Positions 20,468 to 32,131 of a DNA stretch of 64,000 bases are shown here, in pieces. The stretch spans positions 1,600,001-1,664,000 of the forward strand of contig NZ_CP021081.1 of NCBI RefSeq assembly GCF_003444775.1, written 5' to 3'. Every line of letters begins with the position of its first letter. The stretch's first letter is position 1. A program made the translations under genes and the position numbers. The notes below the pieces were generated by a model. It searched no databases and was not told the origin of the DNA. It saw only the letters and a program-made list of their open reading frames with translations. This DNA is from Deinococcus ficus. GTDB lineage: Bacteria > Deinococcota > Deinococci > Deinococcales > Deinococcaceae.

Positions 20468-20497
20468 CCGGCCCGCTCCAGTGTGGACGCGGGCCGG
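20468..20497. terminator. Terminator between rsmE and ilvE
   Basis: CCGGCCCGC pairs perfectly with GCGGGCCGG across a 12-base loop. On the minus strand the stem is followed by TTTCCTTT, so it mainly serves ilvE, and it can also end rsmE. Confidence 0.75.
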
Positions 20498-20511
20498 CTG
20501 GGCTTTGAGGC

Positions 20512-21576
20512 TCAGACCTTAACGATCCAGCCTTCGGGCGCCTCGACGTCCCCGAACTGGATGCCGGTGAGTTCGTCGTACAGGCGGCGGGTGATCGGGC
20601 CGGGTTCGGTCTCGCTGTGGAACACATGAAAGTGCTCGCCGTGCTGGATGCCGCCGACCGGGGTGATCACGGCGGCGGTGCCGCAGGCGCCGGCCTCGGC
20701 GAACTGGTCGAGTTCGTCCACGCGCACGTCGCCCTCCACGACCTTCAGGCCCAGGCGGTGCTCGGCGAGCCACAGCAGGCTGTACTTGGTGATGCTGGGC
20801 AGGATGCTGGGGGATTTCGGGGTGACGAAGGTCGTGCCGTCCCTGGTGATGGCGAAGAAGTTGGCGGCGCCCACCTCCTCGATTTTGGTGTGCGTGGCGG
20901 GGTCGAGGTAGATCGCGTCGGCGAACTTGCGTTCCTTGGCCTCGTGGCCGGGCATCAGGCTGGCGGCGTAGTTCCCGCCGACCTTGGCGGCGCCGGTGCC
21001 GTGCGGCGCGGCGCGGTCGAAGCTGGTCGTGATGAAGTTCATGGGGGTCAGGCCGCCCTTGAAGTACGGGCCGACCGGCACGCCAAACACGCTGAACAGG
21101 AATTCGGGCGCGGTGCGCACGCCGAGGTTGTCGCCCACGCCGATCAGGAAGGGCCGCAGGTAGAAGCTGCCGCCCGTGCCGTAGGGGGGGATGAAGTGCT
21201 CGTTGGCGCGCACGACCTGCCGGCAGGCCTCGATGAACTGCTCGGTGCTGATTTCGGGCATCAGCAGGCGGCGGCAGCTGTCCTGCATGCGCGCGGCGTT
21301 GCGGTCCGGGCGGAACAGGTTGATGCTGCCGTCCTTGCAGCGGTAGGCCTTGAGGCCCTCGAAGCACTGCTGGCCGTAGTGCAGGGCGGTGGCGCCCTCG
21401 GCGATGTGGATCTGGTTGTCCTCGGTGAGGTGCCCTTCGTCCCAGTGGCCGTCACGCCAGTGGGCAAGGTACCGCTGGTCGGTGCGGATGTAACTGAACC
21501 CGAGGTTCGCCCAGTCGATGTCCACGGTCTTCTTCACCTGCGGGTCCTGCGTGGCCTGCCTTTCCTGCGTGGTCAT
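20512..21576 (-). CDS. ilvE: Branched-chain amino acid aminotransferase
   Basis: IlvE is the PLP enzyme that interconverts valine, leucine and isoleucine with their 2-oxo acids. The 354 residues match the longer fold-IV group (about 350 residues, like eukaryotic BCATs): ALHYGQQCFEGLKAYR, FYLRPFLIG, the lysine segment AAKVGGNYAASLMPG and EAGACGTAAVITPVGGI. No coupled neighbours. TACCCT (complement of 21583-21588) sits 6 nt before the ATG, indicating a leaderless message. Confidence 0.95.
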   Translation of the reverse strand: MTTQERQATQDPQVKKTVDIDWANLGFSYIRTDQRYLAHWRDGHWDEGHLTEDNQIHIAEGATALHYGQQCFEGLKAYRCKDGSINLFRPDRNAARMQDSCRRLLMPEISTEQFIEACRQVVRANEHFIPPYGTGGSFYLRPFLIGVGDNLGVRTAPEFLFSVFGVPVGPYFKGGLTPMNFITTSFDRAAPHGTGAAKVGGNYAASLMPGHEAKERKFADAIYLDPATHTKIEEVGAANFFAITRDGTTFVTPKSPSILPSITKYSLLWLAEHRLGLKVVEGDVRVDELDQFAEAGACGTAAVITPVGGIQHGEHFHVFHSETEPGPITRRLYDELTGIQFGDVEAPEGWIVKV

Positions 21577-21644
21577 GTTCCCAGGGTACCGTGCCGGGCG
21601 GGGCGCGGCCGGGCTCTGTCCAGCGTTCCGGTGGCTTTCCTAGC

Positions 21645-22274
21645 TCAGCCGTTCAGGACGTGCTGCCGGAAGCGGTTCAGGATGCCCAGGCCCACCGCGC
21701 CGCTCTTCTCCGGGTGGAACTGCGTGGCGTGCAGGTTCCCGGCGCTGAAGGCCGCCCAGAACGGCACGCCGAAGGTGGTCAGGGCGCCGTCCGTGACCGG
21801 CACGTCCTCCGGCACGTAGTAGGAGTGCACGAAGTACGCGTGTGCCGGCGTGGGCAGGCCGCGCAGCAGCGGCGAGTCCCCGCGGGGTTCCAGGGCGTTC
21901 CAGCCCATCTGCGGCACCTTGCGTTCCGGGGCGGGCGTGAAGCGCCGCACCTGTCCGGACACGAGGTCCAGGCCGGGCACGCCGGGCGCCTCCTCGCTGC
22001 CGGTCAGCAGGAGCTGCATCCCCACGCAGATGCCCAGGATCGGCTGGCCCGCGCGGGCGGCGGCCAGGACCGGGTCGCGCAGCCCGGCGGCGTCGAAGGC
22101 CTCCATCACCTGCCGGAAGTGCCCCTGCCCGGGTATGACGATGCCGGCAGCATTCTCCAGGCCGTCGGGGGTGGCGGTCAGGCGCACGCGCATCCCGGCG
22201 CGTTCCAGGGCGCGGGCGGCGCTGCGGACGTTCCCGGCGCCGTAGTCGAGCAGCGCGACTTCCGGGGCGCTCAC
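21645..22274 (-). CDS. hisH: Imidazole glycerol phosphate synthase, glutaminase subunit
   Basis: HisH supplies ammonia to HisF in histidine synthesis. The class I glutamine amidotransferase fold is complete in 209 residues: LLDYGAGNVRSA at the start, nucleophile Cys in GICVGMQLL, oxyanion-side PGQGHF, and the His-Glu pair in ATQFHPEKSG. Its GTG start overlaps the hisB stop (GTGA at 22271-22274), so the two are translationally coupled. hisF is not in the window. Confidence 0.95.
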   Translation of the reverse strand: MSAPEVALLDYGAGNVRSAARALERAGMRVRLTATPDGLENAAGIVIPGQGHFRQVMEAFDAAGLRDPVLAAARAGQPILGICVGMQLLLTGSEEAPGVPGLDLVSGQVRRFTPAPERKVPQMGWNALEPRGDSPLLRGLPTPAHAYFVHSYYVPEDVPVTDGALTTFGVPFWAAFSAGNLHATQFHPEKSGAVGLGILNRFRQHVLNG

Positions 22275-22861
22275 AGGCTGCCCTTGGTGCTGGGCAGCGC
22301 CTCGCCGGTGACCTGCACGGCGTCGCGCAGGGCGCGGGCCAGGGCCTTGACGACCGCCTCGATGACGTGGTGCGCCTCGCGACCCGCGAGGAGCCGCACG
22401 TGCAGGGTGACGCCGGCGTGGTTGCACAGGCCGCGCAGGAACTCGCGCAGGTGGTAGTGGTTCATGCCGCCCGCGTCGCCGTACACGTCGAGCCGTTCGG
22501 GTTCGAAGGCGAGGTGCGCCCGGCCGGAGAGGTCCACGACCACGTGCGCCAGGGTCTCGTCCATGGGCACGAAGGCGCTGCCGTAGCGTTCAATGCCGCG
22601 CCGGTCTCCGAGCGCCTGGTGCAGGGCCTGCCCGAGGGTGATGCCGGTGTCCTCGATCAGGTGATGCGGGTCGATGTGCAGGTCCCCCCGGGCCTCCACG
22701 GTGAGGTGCAGGCGGCTGTGGCGGGCCAGCGCGTCGAGCATGTGGTCCAGGAAGCCGTGGCCGGTGCGCGGGGCGGTCGCGGGGGCGGCGGCGTCGAGGT
22801 CGAGCTGGACGCGAATGTCGGTTTCGCTGGTCTGGCGGTGCACGGTGGCCGTACGGCTCAT
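22271..22861 (-). CDS. hisB: Imidazoleglycerol-phosphate dehydratase
   Basis: This is the single-function HisB that dehydrates imidazole glycerol phosphate in histidine synthesis. The 196 residues show the duplicated metal-binding motifs GHGFLDHMLDALARHS and DPHHLIEDTGITLGQA, later NHAGVTLHVRLLAGREAHHVIEA (as NHxxH and HHxxE ligands). The histidinol-phosphatase part of enterobacterial HisB is absent, as usual outside that group. A TATCAT hexamer 7 nt upstream picks ATG 22861 over the ATG three codons earlier. Confidence 0.95.
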   Translation of the reverse strand: MSRTATVHRQTSETDIRVQLDLDAAAPATAPRTGHGFLDHMLDALARHSRLHLTVEARGDLHIDPHHLIEDTGITLGQALHQALGDRRGIERYGSAFVPMDETLAHVVVDLSGRAHLAFEPERLDVYGDAGGMNHYHLREFLRGLCNHAGVTLHVRLLAGREAHHVIEAVVKALARALRDAVQVTGEALPSTKGSL

Positions 22862-23218
22862 GCCCGGCATGATAGGAGCCGCGCCGCGCCCAGGTGGGGG
22901 GCGTGTCTGGATGGTGGCGGGGTCCTTGCCAGGAAAGCCTTGAAGGCTGCCATTCCTGAACTGACATTTTTCTTACATTGCATGGGCAGAGCCGTCGATC
23001 TCTCATGGCCTGCTCATTGAACTTGAAATTTGATTGCGAAAGAGGGGTCTTTCACGCAACTTAGAGGCCACCCATTTGGGGGATTCGGACTTCCAGTCAC
23101 CTGTCTAGACAGATTTAAAATCGGCTTTTTCTCATGCATGGTACAACCCTAGGCGTCGGAAAAACCCATCCTGCTCGCAGTTCATGCAGAATTTCTCACG
23201 TCCACCTTGGAGGTTCGG
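22862..23218. other. AT-richer regulatory region upstream of the S8 protease
   Basis: About 350 bases between hisB and the protease gene, clearly lower in GC than the rest from about 22950 to 23200. It holds the hisB -10 at its left end, several TTGAAx and TTTAAAA stretches, a perfect 12-bp palindrome at 23101-23112, and a GGAGGT ribosome-binding site (about 23209-23214) before the protease start. No protein-coding frame or known RNA is apparent. A single promoter cannot be fixed by eye. Confidence 0.55.
23101..23112. promoter_or_regulatory. Perfect palindrome CTGTCTAGACAG
   Basis: This 12-bp perfect palindrome lies about 107 bp before the S8 protease start, next to the AT-rich stretch. It is a candidate dimeric-regulator site; no family can be assigned. 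Confidence 0.35.
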
Positions 23219-24754
<1,536 letters not shown>

Positions 24755-24765
24755 GGCCCCAGGCT

Positions 24766-24804
24766 CCCCACCGCCCGCGCACCATCAGGCGGTGGGGCCT
24801 TCTT
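24766..24804 (+). terminator. Terminator after the S8 protease
   Basis: CCCCACCGCC pairs perfectly with GGCGGTGGGG (24788-24797) across a 12-base loop, followed by CCTTCTT. Confidence 0.8.
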
Positions 24805-24847
24805 GAGCCCCGAACCGTCCTCTCTCCTTCTTTCCCCGAGGTGTTCC

Positions 24848-26008
<1,161 letters not shown>

Positions 26009-26030
26009 ACCGGAAATGCACGTGCGGGAG

Positions 26031-26053
26031 GGCCTCCAGTTGGAGGCCTTTCT
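26031..26053 (+). terminator. Terminator after the S1 protease
   Basis: GGCCTCC and GGAGGCC form a 7-bp perfect stem with a four-base loop (26031-26048), followed by TTTCT. It separates the protease from ddrA. Confidence 0.8.
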
Positions 26054-26093
26054 GCGGTCGGGCCGGGCTGAGGGGCGATCCGCGCTGGGGGGA

Positions 26094-26129
26094 TTCTGTC
26101 TTGACCGAAATTCAATTCTGTTATAAACT
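26094..26129 (+). promoter_or_regulatory. ddrA promoter with RDRM-like operator
   Basis: TTCTGTCTTGACCGAA (26094-26109) resembles the Deinococcus radiation/desiccation response motif TTATGTCATTGACATAA with one base missing and several changes. Its TTGACC (26101-26106) can serve as -35, and TAAACT (26124-26129) as -10 with 17-bp spacing. The -10 ends 6 nt before the ddrA ATG, so the mRNA should be leaderless. In the known system the repressor DdrO binds such motifs and is cleaved by IrrE after damage. Confidence 0.6.
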
Positions 26130-26135
26130 AAATCC

Positions 26136-26731
<596 letters not shown>

Positions 26732-26735
<4 letters not shown>

Positions 26736-26926
26736 CCGTCCGCACGGCGCCCCGCCGCGCCGCTGAGGCCTCCGCGCGCGTCCACCTGCTCCGCCAGGAC
26801 CGCTCCGAGCCGCAGGACAGCGAGTGGACCGCGCCTGACCTGCCCCCCGCCCGCCGGGTGGGACTGGTGGCGGCCGGCGTGGCGGCCCTGGTGGTCGTCG
26901 GCAGCTGGCTGGCCCAGCTTCTGTAA
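26732..26926 (+). CDS. Small single-pass membrane protein coupled to ddrA
   Basis: A 64-codon frame begins with a GTG that overlaps the ddrA stop (26732-26735) and ends just before a strong terminator, so it fills the rest of the ddrA transcript. The N-terminal 40 residues are basic and then Pro-rich (VRTAPRRAAEASARV, APDLPPARR). The last 22 residues are one hydrophobic helix (RVGLVAAGVAALVVVGSWLA). This suggests a tail-anchored protein. No family is recognised. The clean GTGA overlap and the fit between stop and terminator argue that it is real. Confidence 0.6.
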
Positions 26927-26942
26927 CCGTTCAGCACTGAAT

Positions 26943-26966
26943 AACCGCCCTTCGGGGCGGTTTTTT
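26943..26966 (+). terminator. Strong terminator of the ddrA operon
   Basis: AACCGCCC and GGGCGGTT form a perfect 8-bp stem on a stable TTCG tetraloop, followed by a run of six T (overlapping the stem end). A textbook intrinsic terminator. Confidence 0.95.
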
Positions 26967-27035
26967 GTAGCATGGCATCGCTTTGTTACCACTACGGTAC
27001 GGACAAGTTGTCGTGCGCGGGTCTACCCTGAATGT

Positions 27036-27806
27036 ATGACCTGGAACCCCGACCTGTACCACCGCTTCCAGGGCGCCCGCAGCGCCCCCGCCCGCGACCT
27101 GCAGGCCATGCTCCCAGACCTCCCCTACCGCCGGATCGTGGACCTCGGCTGCGGCACCGGCGAACAGACCCTGACCCTCGCCGAACGCTTCCCGCACGCC
27201 GAGGTGACCGGGGTGGACAGCAGTGCCGAAATGCTGAGCCGCGCCCGCGCCCATTCGGCCCCCAATCTCGCCTTCCGGCAGGCCGACCTGCGCGACCTGG
27301 ACGGCGAGTATGACCTGATCTACTCGAACGCCGCGCTGCAATGGCTGCCCGACCACCCCACCCTGCTGGCCGCCCTGTGGGCGCACCTCGCCCCGGGCGG
27401 CATCCTGGCCGTGCAGGTGCCCGCCAACCACGACCACCCCAGCCACCGCCTCCTGACCGACACCGCCCGCGAGTTCGAGGGCGAGCTGGGCGGTTTTACC
27501 CGCTTCGGCACCGCGCACGGGGTCTCCCCCGTCCTCACGCCCGCCGGGTACGCCGAGACGCTGGACGCCCTGGGGGCCGTGGACATCACCGCCCTGAGCC
27601 GGGTGTACCCGGTCGAGCTCAGCGGCGCGGAAGGCATCGTGGAGTGGACGCGCGGCACCGCCCTCGTCCCCTACCTGTCCCGCCTGACCCCAGCGGACGC
27701 CGCGCGCTTCACCGAGCGGTACCTGGAGAAACTGCGCGACGTGTACCCCGGCGAGCGGGTGTACTACGCGTTCACGCGCGTGCTGTTCACCGCCCGCAGG
27801 CCCTGA
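27036..27806 (+). CDS. tam: Trans-aconitate 2-methyltransferase
   Basis: Tam methylates trans-aconitate, a spontaneous product of cis-aconitate that inhibits the TCA cycle, using SAM. The 256 residues start MTWNPDLYHRFQ, as in E. coli Tam (WNPxLY). SAM-binding motifs are VDLGCGTGEQT and VTGVDSSAEML, with YSNAALQWLPDH in the active-site region. TACCCT (27024-27029) is 6 nt before the ATG, so the transcript should be leaderless. It converges on hrpB with a 10-bp gap. Confidence 0.9.
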   Translation: MTWNPDLYHRFQGARSAPARDLQAMLPDLPYRRIVDLGCGTGEQTLTLAERFPHAEVTGVDSSAEMLSRARAHSAPNLAFRQADLRDLDGEYDLIYSNAALQWLPDHPTLLAALWAHLAPGGILAVQVPANHDHPSHRLLTDTAREFEGELGGFTRFGTAHGVSPVLTPAGYAETLDALGAVDITALSRVYPVELSGAEGIVEWTRGTALVPYLSRLTPADAARFTERYLEKLRDVYPGERVYYAFTRVLFTARRP

Positions 27807-27816
27807 GGCGCACCCT

Positions 27817-30315
27817 TCAGGACAGGCGGCGTTTCACGTGACGGGTCGGCGCGTGCGTCCACGGGTCGTCCGGCCAGGGGTGTTTCGGGTAGCGGCCGCG
27901 CAGGTCCTTGCGGACCTCGAAGTACGACGAGTTCCAGAACGACCGCAGGTCCTGCGTCACCTGCACCGGCCGGCCCGCCGGGGAGAGCAGGTGCAGCAGC
28001 ACCGGCGTGCGCCCCCCGTTCACGGCGGGCGTGTCGGCCAGCCCGAAGAGTTCCTGCAACTTCACCGCCAGGATGGGCGGGCTGCCGTCCGCGCGGTACT
28101 CCAGCCGCACCCGGCTGCCGCTGGGCACCGTGAGGTGCGTGGGCGCCAGCTCGTCCAGCTGCGGCGGCAGCGGCCAGGGCAGCAGCGCCTGCAGGGCCGG
28201 CAGCAGCGGCACACGCGCCAGGTCCGCACGGGACCGCACGCCGCCCAGGTGCGGGGCGAGCCACCCCTCCAGGGTGTCCAGCAGCGCCTGACCAGACAGG
28301 TCCGGCCAGTTCTCGCCGGGGCGCCAGGCGCGCAGGGCCTGCACCCGGGCCCGCCAGCCCTCCACGTCCGCCGTCCAGGACAGCACGCCCAGCCCCTCAG
28401 CCCGCACCGCGCCGATCAGGGCCGCCTCGCGCAGCGCGGCAGGCACCTCCGCGAGTGGCGCGGTCTCCAGCACCAGCGCCCCCACCCGCTTCTCCCGCTG
28501 CGCGACCAGGACCCCGGCCCGGCTGTCCCAGCGCACCACGTCCGCCCACACCGCGCGGGCCTCCAGGGCCGCCGGGTCCAGGGGGGCGGCCAGGAACACC
28601 CGGCCCTCGGCGCCCGACGCGTCCAGGTGCGCGACCGCCAGCGTCCGCTCATGGGCCAGCGGGTCGCCGTCCGGGACCACGACGCCCTGCCCGCCGGACA
28701 GCAGGAAGCGGCCCGGGAGCCGGGCGGCGCCGCCGGAGCCGCGGGCGAGCGCCACTCGCTCCGGGTAGGCGCGCGCGACCAGTTCGCCCACGTCCGCGTG
28801 AACGGGAGCGTCCGGCCCGGCCGGCACGTCCAGCAGGCGCCGCCACTGCCGGCTGAGGCGTTCCGCACGCTCCAGCACCCCCAGGTCCGCCCCAGCCCGG
28901 CGGGCCGCGTCCCGCCCGCCCGCCCGCCACGCGCGCAGCGCGGCCACGCGGTCGGTCAGGTCCGCGCCGGCCTCGCGGGGCAGCGGATCGCGTTCCTCCA
29001 GCAGCGCCGCCACGTCCGCCGCCAGGGCCCCCAGTCCGGGCGCGGTCAGCAAGTGCGCCAGCCGGGGGTGCGTGGGGAAGCGCAGGAGGGAGGCGCCCTC
29101 CGGGGTGATCCGCCCCGCGTCGTCCAGCGCGGCCAGGGAGCGCAGCAGCGTCCGCGCGGAGTCCAGGCGGTGCGCGGGCGGCGCGTCCAGCCAGGGGAGC
29201 GCCGCGTCCACCGCGCCCCACTGCGCGAGTTCCAGGGTCAGGGGCGTAAGGTCCGCCTCCAGGATTTCCGGGGCGCGCGCGGCCGGCAGCAGGGCGTGCG
29301 TGCGCTCGGACCACAGGCGGTACGCCACGCCGGGCGCCGTGCGGCCCGCCCGTCCGGCCCGCTGCGTGGCGGCGTCCCGCGTGACGCGGCCCGTCACCAT
29401 GCGCCCCAGGCCGCTCACCGGGTCGAACACCTGCGTGCGGGTCAGCCCGCCGTCCACGACCGCCCGCACGCCCTGGATGGTGAGGGACGTCTCGGCGATG
29501 GCGGTGGACAGCACCACCTTGCGCCGCCCGGCCGGGTCGGGCCGCAGCGCCCGCGCCTGCTCCGGCAGCGGCAGGTCCCCGTACAGGGGCAGCACCACGG
29601 CGTCCACGTCCTCCAGCAGGTCGGCCGTCCCGCGGATTTCCCGCACGCCCGGCAGGAACACCAGCGCGTCCCCCTCCTGCTCCGCGAGCGCCTGCCGGAC
29701 CGCGCGGGCCGCCACCGGCTCGATGCGGCCGGCCGGGTCCTGCGGCAGGTACCGCACGTCCACCGGGTAACTGCGGCCCGCGCTCTCCACCAGAGGCGCG
29801 CCCAGCCGTTCCGGCAGCGCCGGGTCCAGCGTGGCCGACATGACCAGGACCCGCAGGTCGTCGCGCAGCGCGCCCTGCACCTCGCGCAGCAGCGCCAGCG
29901 CGAGGTCGGCGTTCAGGCTGCGTTCGTGAAATTCGTCCAGGATGACCAGGCCCACGCCCGCCAGTTCCGGGTCGCGCTGGAGCCGGCGGGTGAGGATGCC
30001 CTCGGTTACCACCTCCAGCCGCGTGGCCGCCGACACGCGGGACTCGAAGCGCACCCGCGACCCGACGGTCCCGCCGACCTCCTCGCCCAGCGCCTCAGCC
30101 AGCCGCGCGGCCACGGCGCGCGCCGCGACCCGCCGGGGTTGCAGCATGATCACCCGCTGCCCCGCCAGCCAGGGTTCCTGAAGCAGGTCCAGCGGCAGCG
30201 CCGTGCTCTTGCCCGCCCCGGGGGGCGCCTGCACGACCACCAGCGGGTGGGTGGCGAGCGCCGCGCGGAGCGGCTCGACGATCTCCCGCACGGGCAGCGC
30301 TTCACTGAACAACAC
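27817..30315 (-). CDS. hrpB: ATP-dependent RNA helicase HrpB
   Basis: A DEAH-box helicase of 832 residues. Helicase motifs in order are GAGKST (Walker A), ILDEFHERS (DEFH Walker B), VMSATLD, LSTAIAETSLTI and QRAGRAGRT. The C-terminal HrpB-specific region follows, ending in a segment (NGGRTPVLLHLLSPAGRPVQVTQDL) typical of the family. HrpB may act in mRNA processing or ribosome work; its exact substrate is not settled. The GTG start at 30315 is chosen because TAGGAT lies exactly 7 nt upstream on the coding strand (complement of 30323-30328). Confidence 0.92.
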   Translation of the reverse strand: MLFSEALPVREIVEPLRAALATHPLVVVQAPPGAGKSTALPLDLLQEPWLAGQRVIMLQPRRVAARAVAARLAEALGEEVGGTVGSRVRFESRVSAATRLEVVTEGILTRRLQRDPELAGVGLVILDEFHERSLNADLALALLREVQGALRDDLRVLVMSATLDPALPERLGAPLVESAGRSYPVDVRYLPQDPAGRIEPVAARAVRQALAEQEGDALVFLPGVREIRGTADLLEDVDAVVLPLYGDLPLPEQARALRPDPAGRRKVVLSTAIAETSLTIQGVRAVVDGGLTRTQVFDPVSGLGRMVTGRVTRDAATQRAGRAGRTAPGVAYRLWSERTHALLPAARAPEILEADLTPLTLELAQWGAVDAALPWLDAPPAHRLDSARTLLRSLAALDDAGRITPEGASLLRFPTHPRLAHLLTAPGLGALAADVAALLEERDPLPREAGADLTDRVAALRAWRAGGRDAARRAGADLGVLERAERLSRQWRRLLDVPAGPDAPVHADVGELVARAYPERVALARGSGGAARLPGRFLLSGGQGVVVPDGDPLAHERTLAVAHLDASGAEGRVFLAAPLDPAALEARAVWADVVRWDSRAGVLVAQREKRVGALVLETAPLAEVPAALREAALIGAVRAEGLGVLSWTADVEGWRARVQALRAWRPGENWPDLSGQALLDTLEGWLAPHLGGVRSRADLARVPLLPALQALLPWPLPPQLDELAPTHLTVPSGSRVRLEYRADGSPPILAVKLQELFGLADTPAVNGGRTPVLLHLLSPAGRPVQVTQDLRSFWNSSYFEVRKDLRGRYPKHPWPDDPWTHAPTRHVKRRLS

Positions 30316-30404
30316 GCCCCCGATCCTACCGCGGTCGGACTGAGGAGGCCCACCTCCCGGACCCTCCGGCACCGGGTCGGCCCCCAGGGCGCCCCAGCAC
30401 GCCG

Positions 30405-31376
30405 CTACTGCACGTTGACCGGCTGGGTGTCGCCGGCCTCGTCATCACTTTTCGTGAAGGCCGCGCCGAGGTTCCGCACCGCCGCGTGAATCAGGGTGGT
30501 GTTCAGGCTGATGCCGGCGATCAGGCCCGTGCTGGCCGCGCTCATCACGTACTGCGGCGCGCCGGTCATGTCGCCCGCCGCCCACACGCCACGGACGCTG
30601 GTCATGCCGTGCTCGTTCACGACGACACGGCCCTTGTCGTTCATGGCGCAGCCGAGCAGTTCCGGCAGCAGGCTGTTCTGCCGCTGCGCCGGGTTGAGGA
30701 ACAGCGCGTCCAGGGTGTGGCGGTCCCCACCGCGGAAGTGCAGGGTGACGGAGTCCCGGCCGCTGACGCGCAGGATGGGCATGTCGACGACCGGCACGCC
30801 AACGCGCCGCAGGTCCTCCCGCTGCTCGTCGCTGAGTTCGTCCGGGCCGTCCGTGAACAGGACGACGTGATCCGTCCAGGCGCGGACGGTCAGGGCGAGG
30901 TGGTGGCCCTCCTGGTGCCGGCCGAGAATGCCGAGGGGCGCGTCACGGTTGGGCCAGCCGTCGCAGTACGGGCAGTGGTGGACGGTGTGCCCCCAGCGTT
31001 CCCGCAGGCCTGGAATGCGCGGCAGGATGTCCTGCACGCCGGTGGCGAACAGCAGCCGGGGCGCCACGCTCCAGGTGTGCTCGTGCCGGACGTGAAAGTC
31101 GTCCCCGATGGCCCGGATCTCACGGGCCGGCGTGTCCAGGACGGTGACGTCGTAGCGGCCCAGGTCACGCAGGCCGATGTCCTTGAGCTGCACGGGCACG
31201 ATGCCGTCGCGGGTGAACACGCCGTGGGCCTCCTCCGCGCGGGCGTTGCGGGGAGGGCCGCCGTCCAGCAGCAGGACGCGGCGGGTGGCGCCGCCCAGCG
31301 CGAGCGCGGCGTTCAGGCCTGCGGGCCCGGCGCCCAGCACGATGGCGTCGAAGGTCCGGTCGGCCGGGGCGCTCAC
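30405..31376 (-). CDS. NAD(P)/FAD-dependent oxidoreductase, thioredoxin-reductase-like
   Basis: A 323-residue flavin disulfide oxidoreductase. It has the FAD motif VLGAGPAGLNAALAL at the start, the redox pair CPYC in HHCPYCDGWPN (about residue 136), an NADPH domain that lacks the standard GxGxxA (GILGRHQEGHH instead) and the closing GVWAAGDMTGAP. The CPYCDGW site is that of the thioredoxin-reductase-like group related to dithiol oxidases, rather than the CATC of true TrxB. It starts with GTG overlapping the stop of the preceding SDR gene (GTGA), so the two are co-translated. Confidence 0.85.
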   Translation of the reverse strand: MSAPADRTFDAIVLGAGPAGLNAALALGGATRRVLLLDGGPPRNARAEEAHGVFTRDGIVPVQLKDIGLRDLGRYDVTVLDTPAREIRAIGDDFHVRHEHTWSVAPRLLFATGVQDILPRIPGLRERWGHTVHHCPYCDGWPNRDAPLGILGRHQEGHHLALTVRAWTDHVVLFTDGPDELSDEQREDLRRVGVPVVDMPILRVSGRDSVTLHFRGGDRHTLDALFLNPAQRQNSLLPELLGCAMNDKGRVVVNEHGMTSVRGVWAAGDMTGAPQYVMSAASTGLIAGISLNTTLIHAAVRNLGAAFTKSDDEAGDTQPVNVQ

Positions 31377-32059
31377 GTGACGTGCCCGGGCCGGACGGTG
31401 ACGTCCGTGAACGTGGCGTCGCGCGGGGCATTCAGGATGAACGCGATGGTCGCCGCGACGGACGGCGGGGCGATGTAATTCGCCGGGTCGTACGCGGCGC
31501 CTTCCTGCGCGCGGACACTCTGCTGCATCGGCGTGGCCGTGCGGCTGGGGTACACGGTGCTGACCCGCAGGCCGTCGGGGGCTTCCTCGGCGCGCAGGGC
31601 GTCCGCCAGGGCGCGCAGCCCGAACTTGCTGGCGGCGTAGCTGGCCCAGCCGGCACTCGCGGCCAGCCCGGCGGTGCTGTTCACGAACACGACGGTGCCC
31701 CGCTCGGCTCGCAGGGCGGGCAGCAGCAGGCGGGTGAGTTCCGCCGGCCCGGCGAGGTTCACGTTCAGGGTCGCCTGCCACACGGCGGTCTCCTGCTCGG
31801 CCACGGCGCCCAGCTGCACCATGCCGGCGTTGTGCACGAGGTTCGTCACGCGCCCCACGCCCGCGACCGCCCCAGCCAGGCTGGCCGGCTGGCCGAGGTC
31901 CAGGGGCAGGACGCGGCCGCCCACCTCGGCTGCCAGGGCGTGCAGGGGGGCGGGGGTGCGCCCGGCGAGGATCAGGTCGTGCGTGCCGGCCAGCGTATGG
32001 GCCAGCGCGGAGCCGATTCCGCCGGCCGCGCCGGTGATCAGGGTGACAGGGCGGGACAT
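31373..32059 (-). CDS. SDR family NAD(P)-dependent oxidoreductase
   Basis: A 228-residue classical short-chain dehydrogenase: TGAAGGIG nucleotide loop (residues 9-16), HNAG, catalytic Ser in VNSTAGL and YAASK (Tyr-Lys). The C-terminal part is short. Substrate is unknown. TAGGCT (complement of 32067-32072) lies 7 nt before the ATG, predicting a leaderless two-gene mRNA with the flavin oxidoreductase downstream. A shared thiol- or quinone-related reduction is possible but inferred only from the pairing. Confidence 0.88.
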   Translation of the reverse strand: MSRPVTLITGAAGGIGSALAHTLAGTHDLILAGRTPAPLHALAAEVGGRVLPLDLGQPASLAGAVAGVGRVTNLVHNAGMVQLGAVAEQETAVWQATLNVNLAGPAELTRLLLPALRAERGTVVFVNSTAGLAASAGWASYAASKFGLRALADALRAEEAPDGLRVSTVYPSRTATPMQQSVRAQEGAAYDPANYIAPPSVAATIAFILNAPRDATFTDVTVRPGHVT

Positions 32060-32131
32060 GCCGCGCAGCCTAGCGCGCGCCCGGCCGGCGCCAGAGGGTG
32101 GGCACCCTGAGAAAACGTTGGGGGGCGCCCC

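Noticed and set aside
27838..30489. Open frame of about 880 codons on the plus strand
   Set aside because: It is antisense to hrpB; the Arg/Gln-rich translation has no domain, whereas hrpB shows all helicase motifs.
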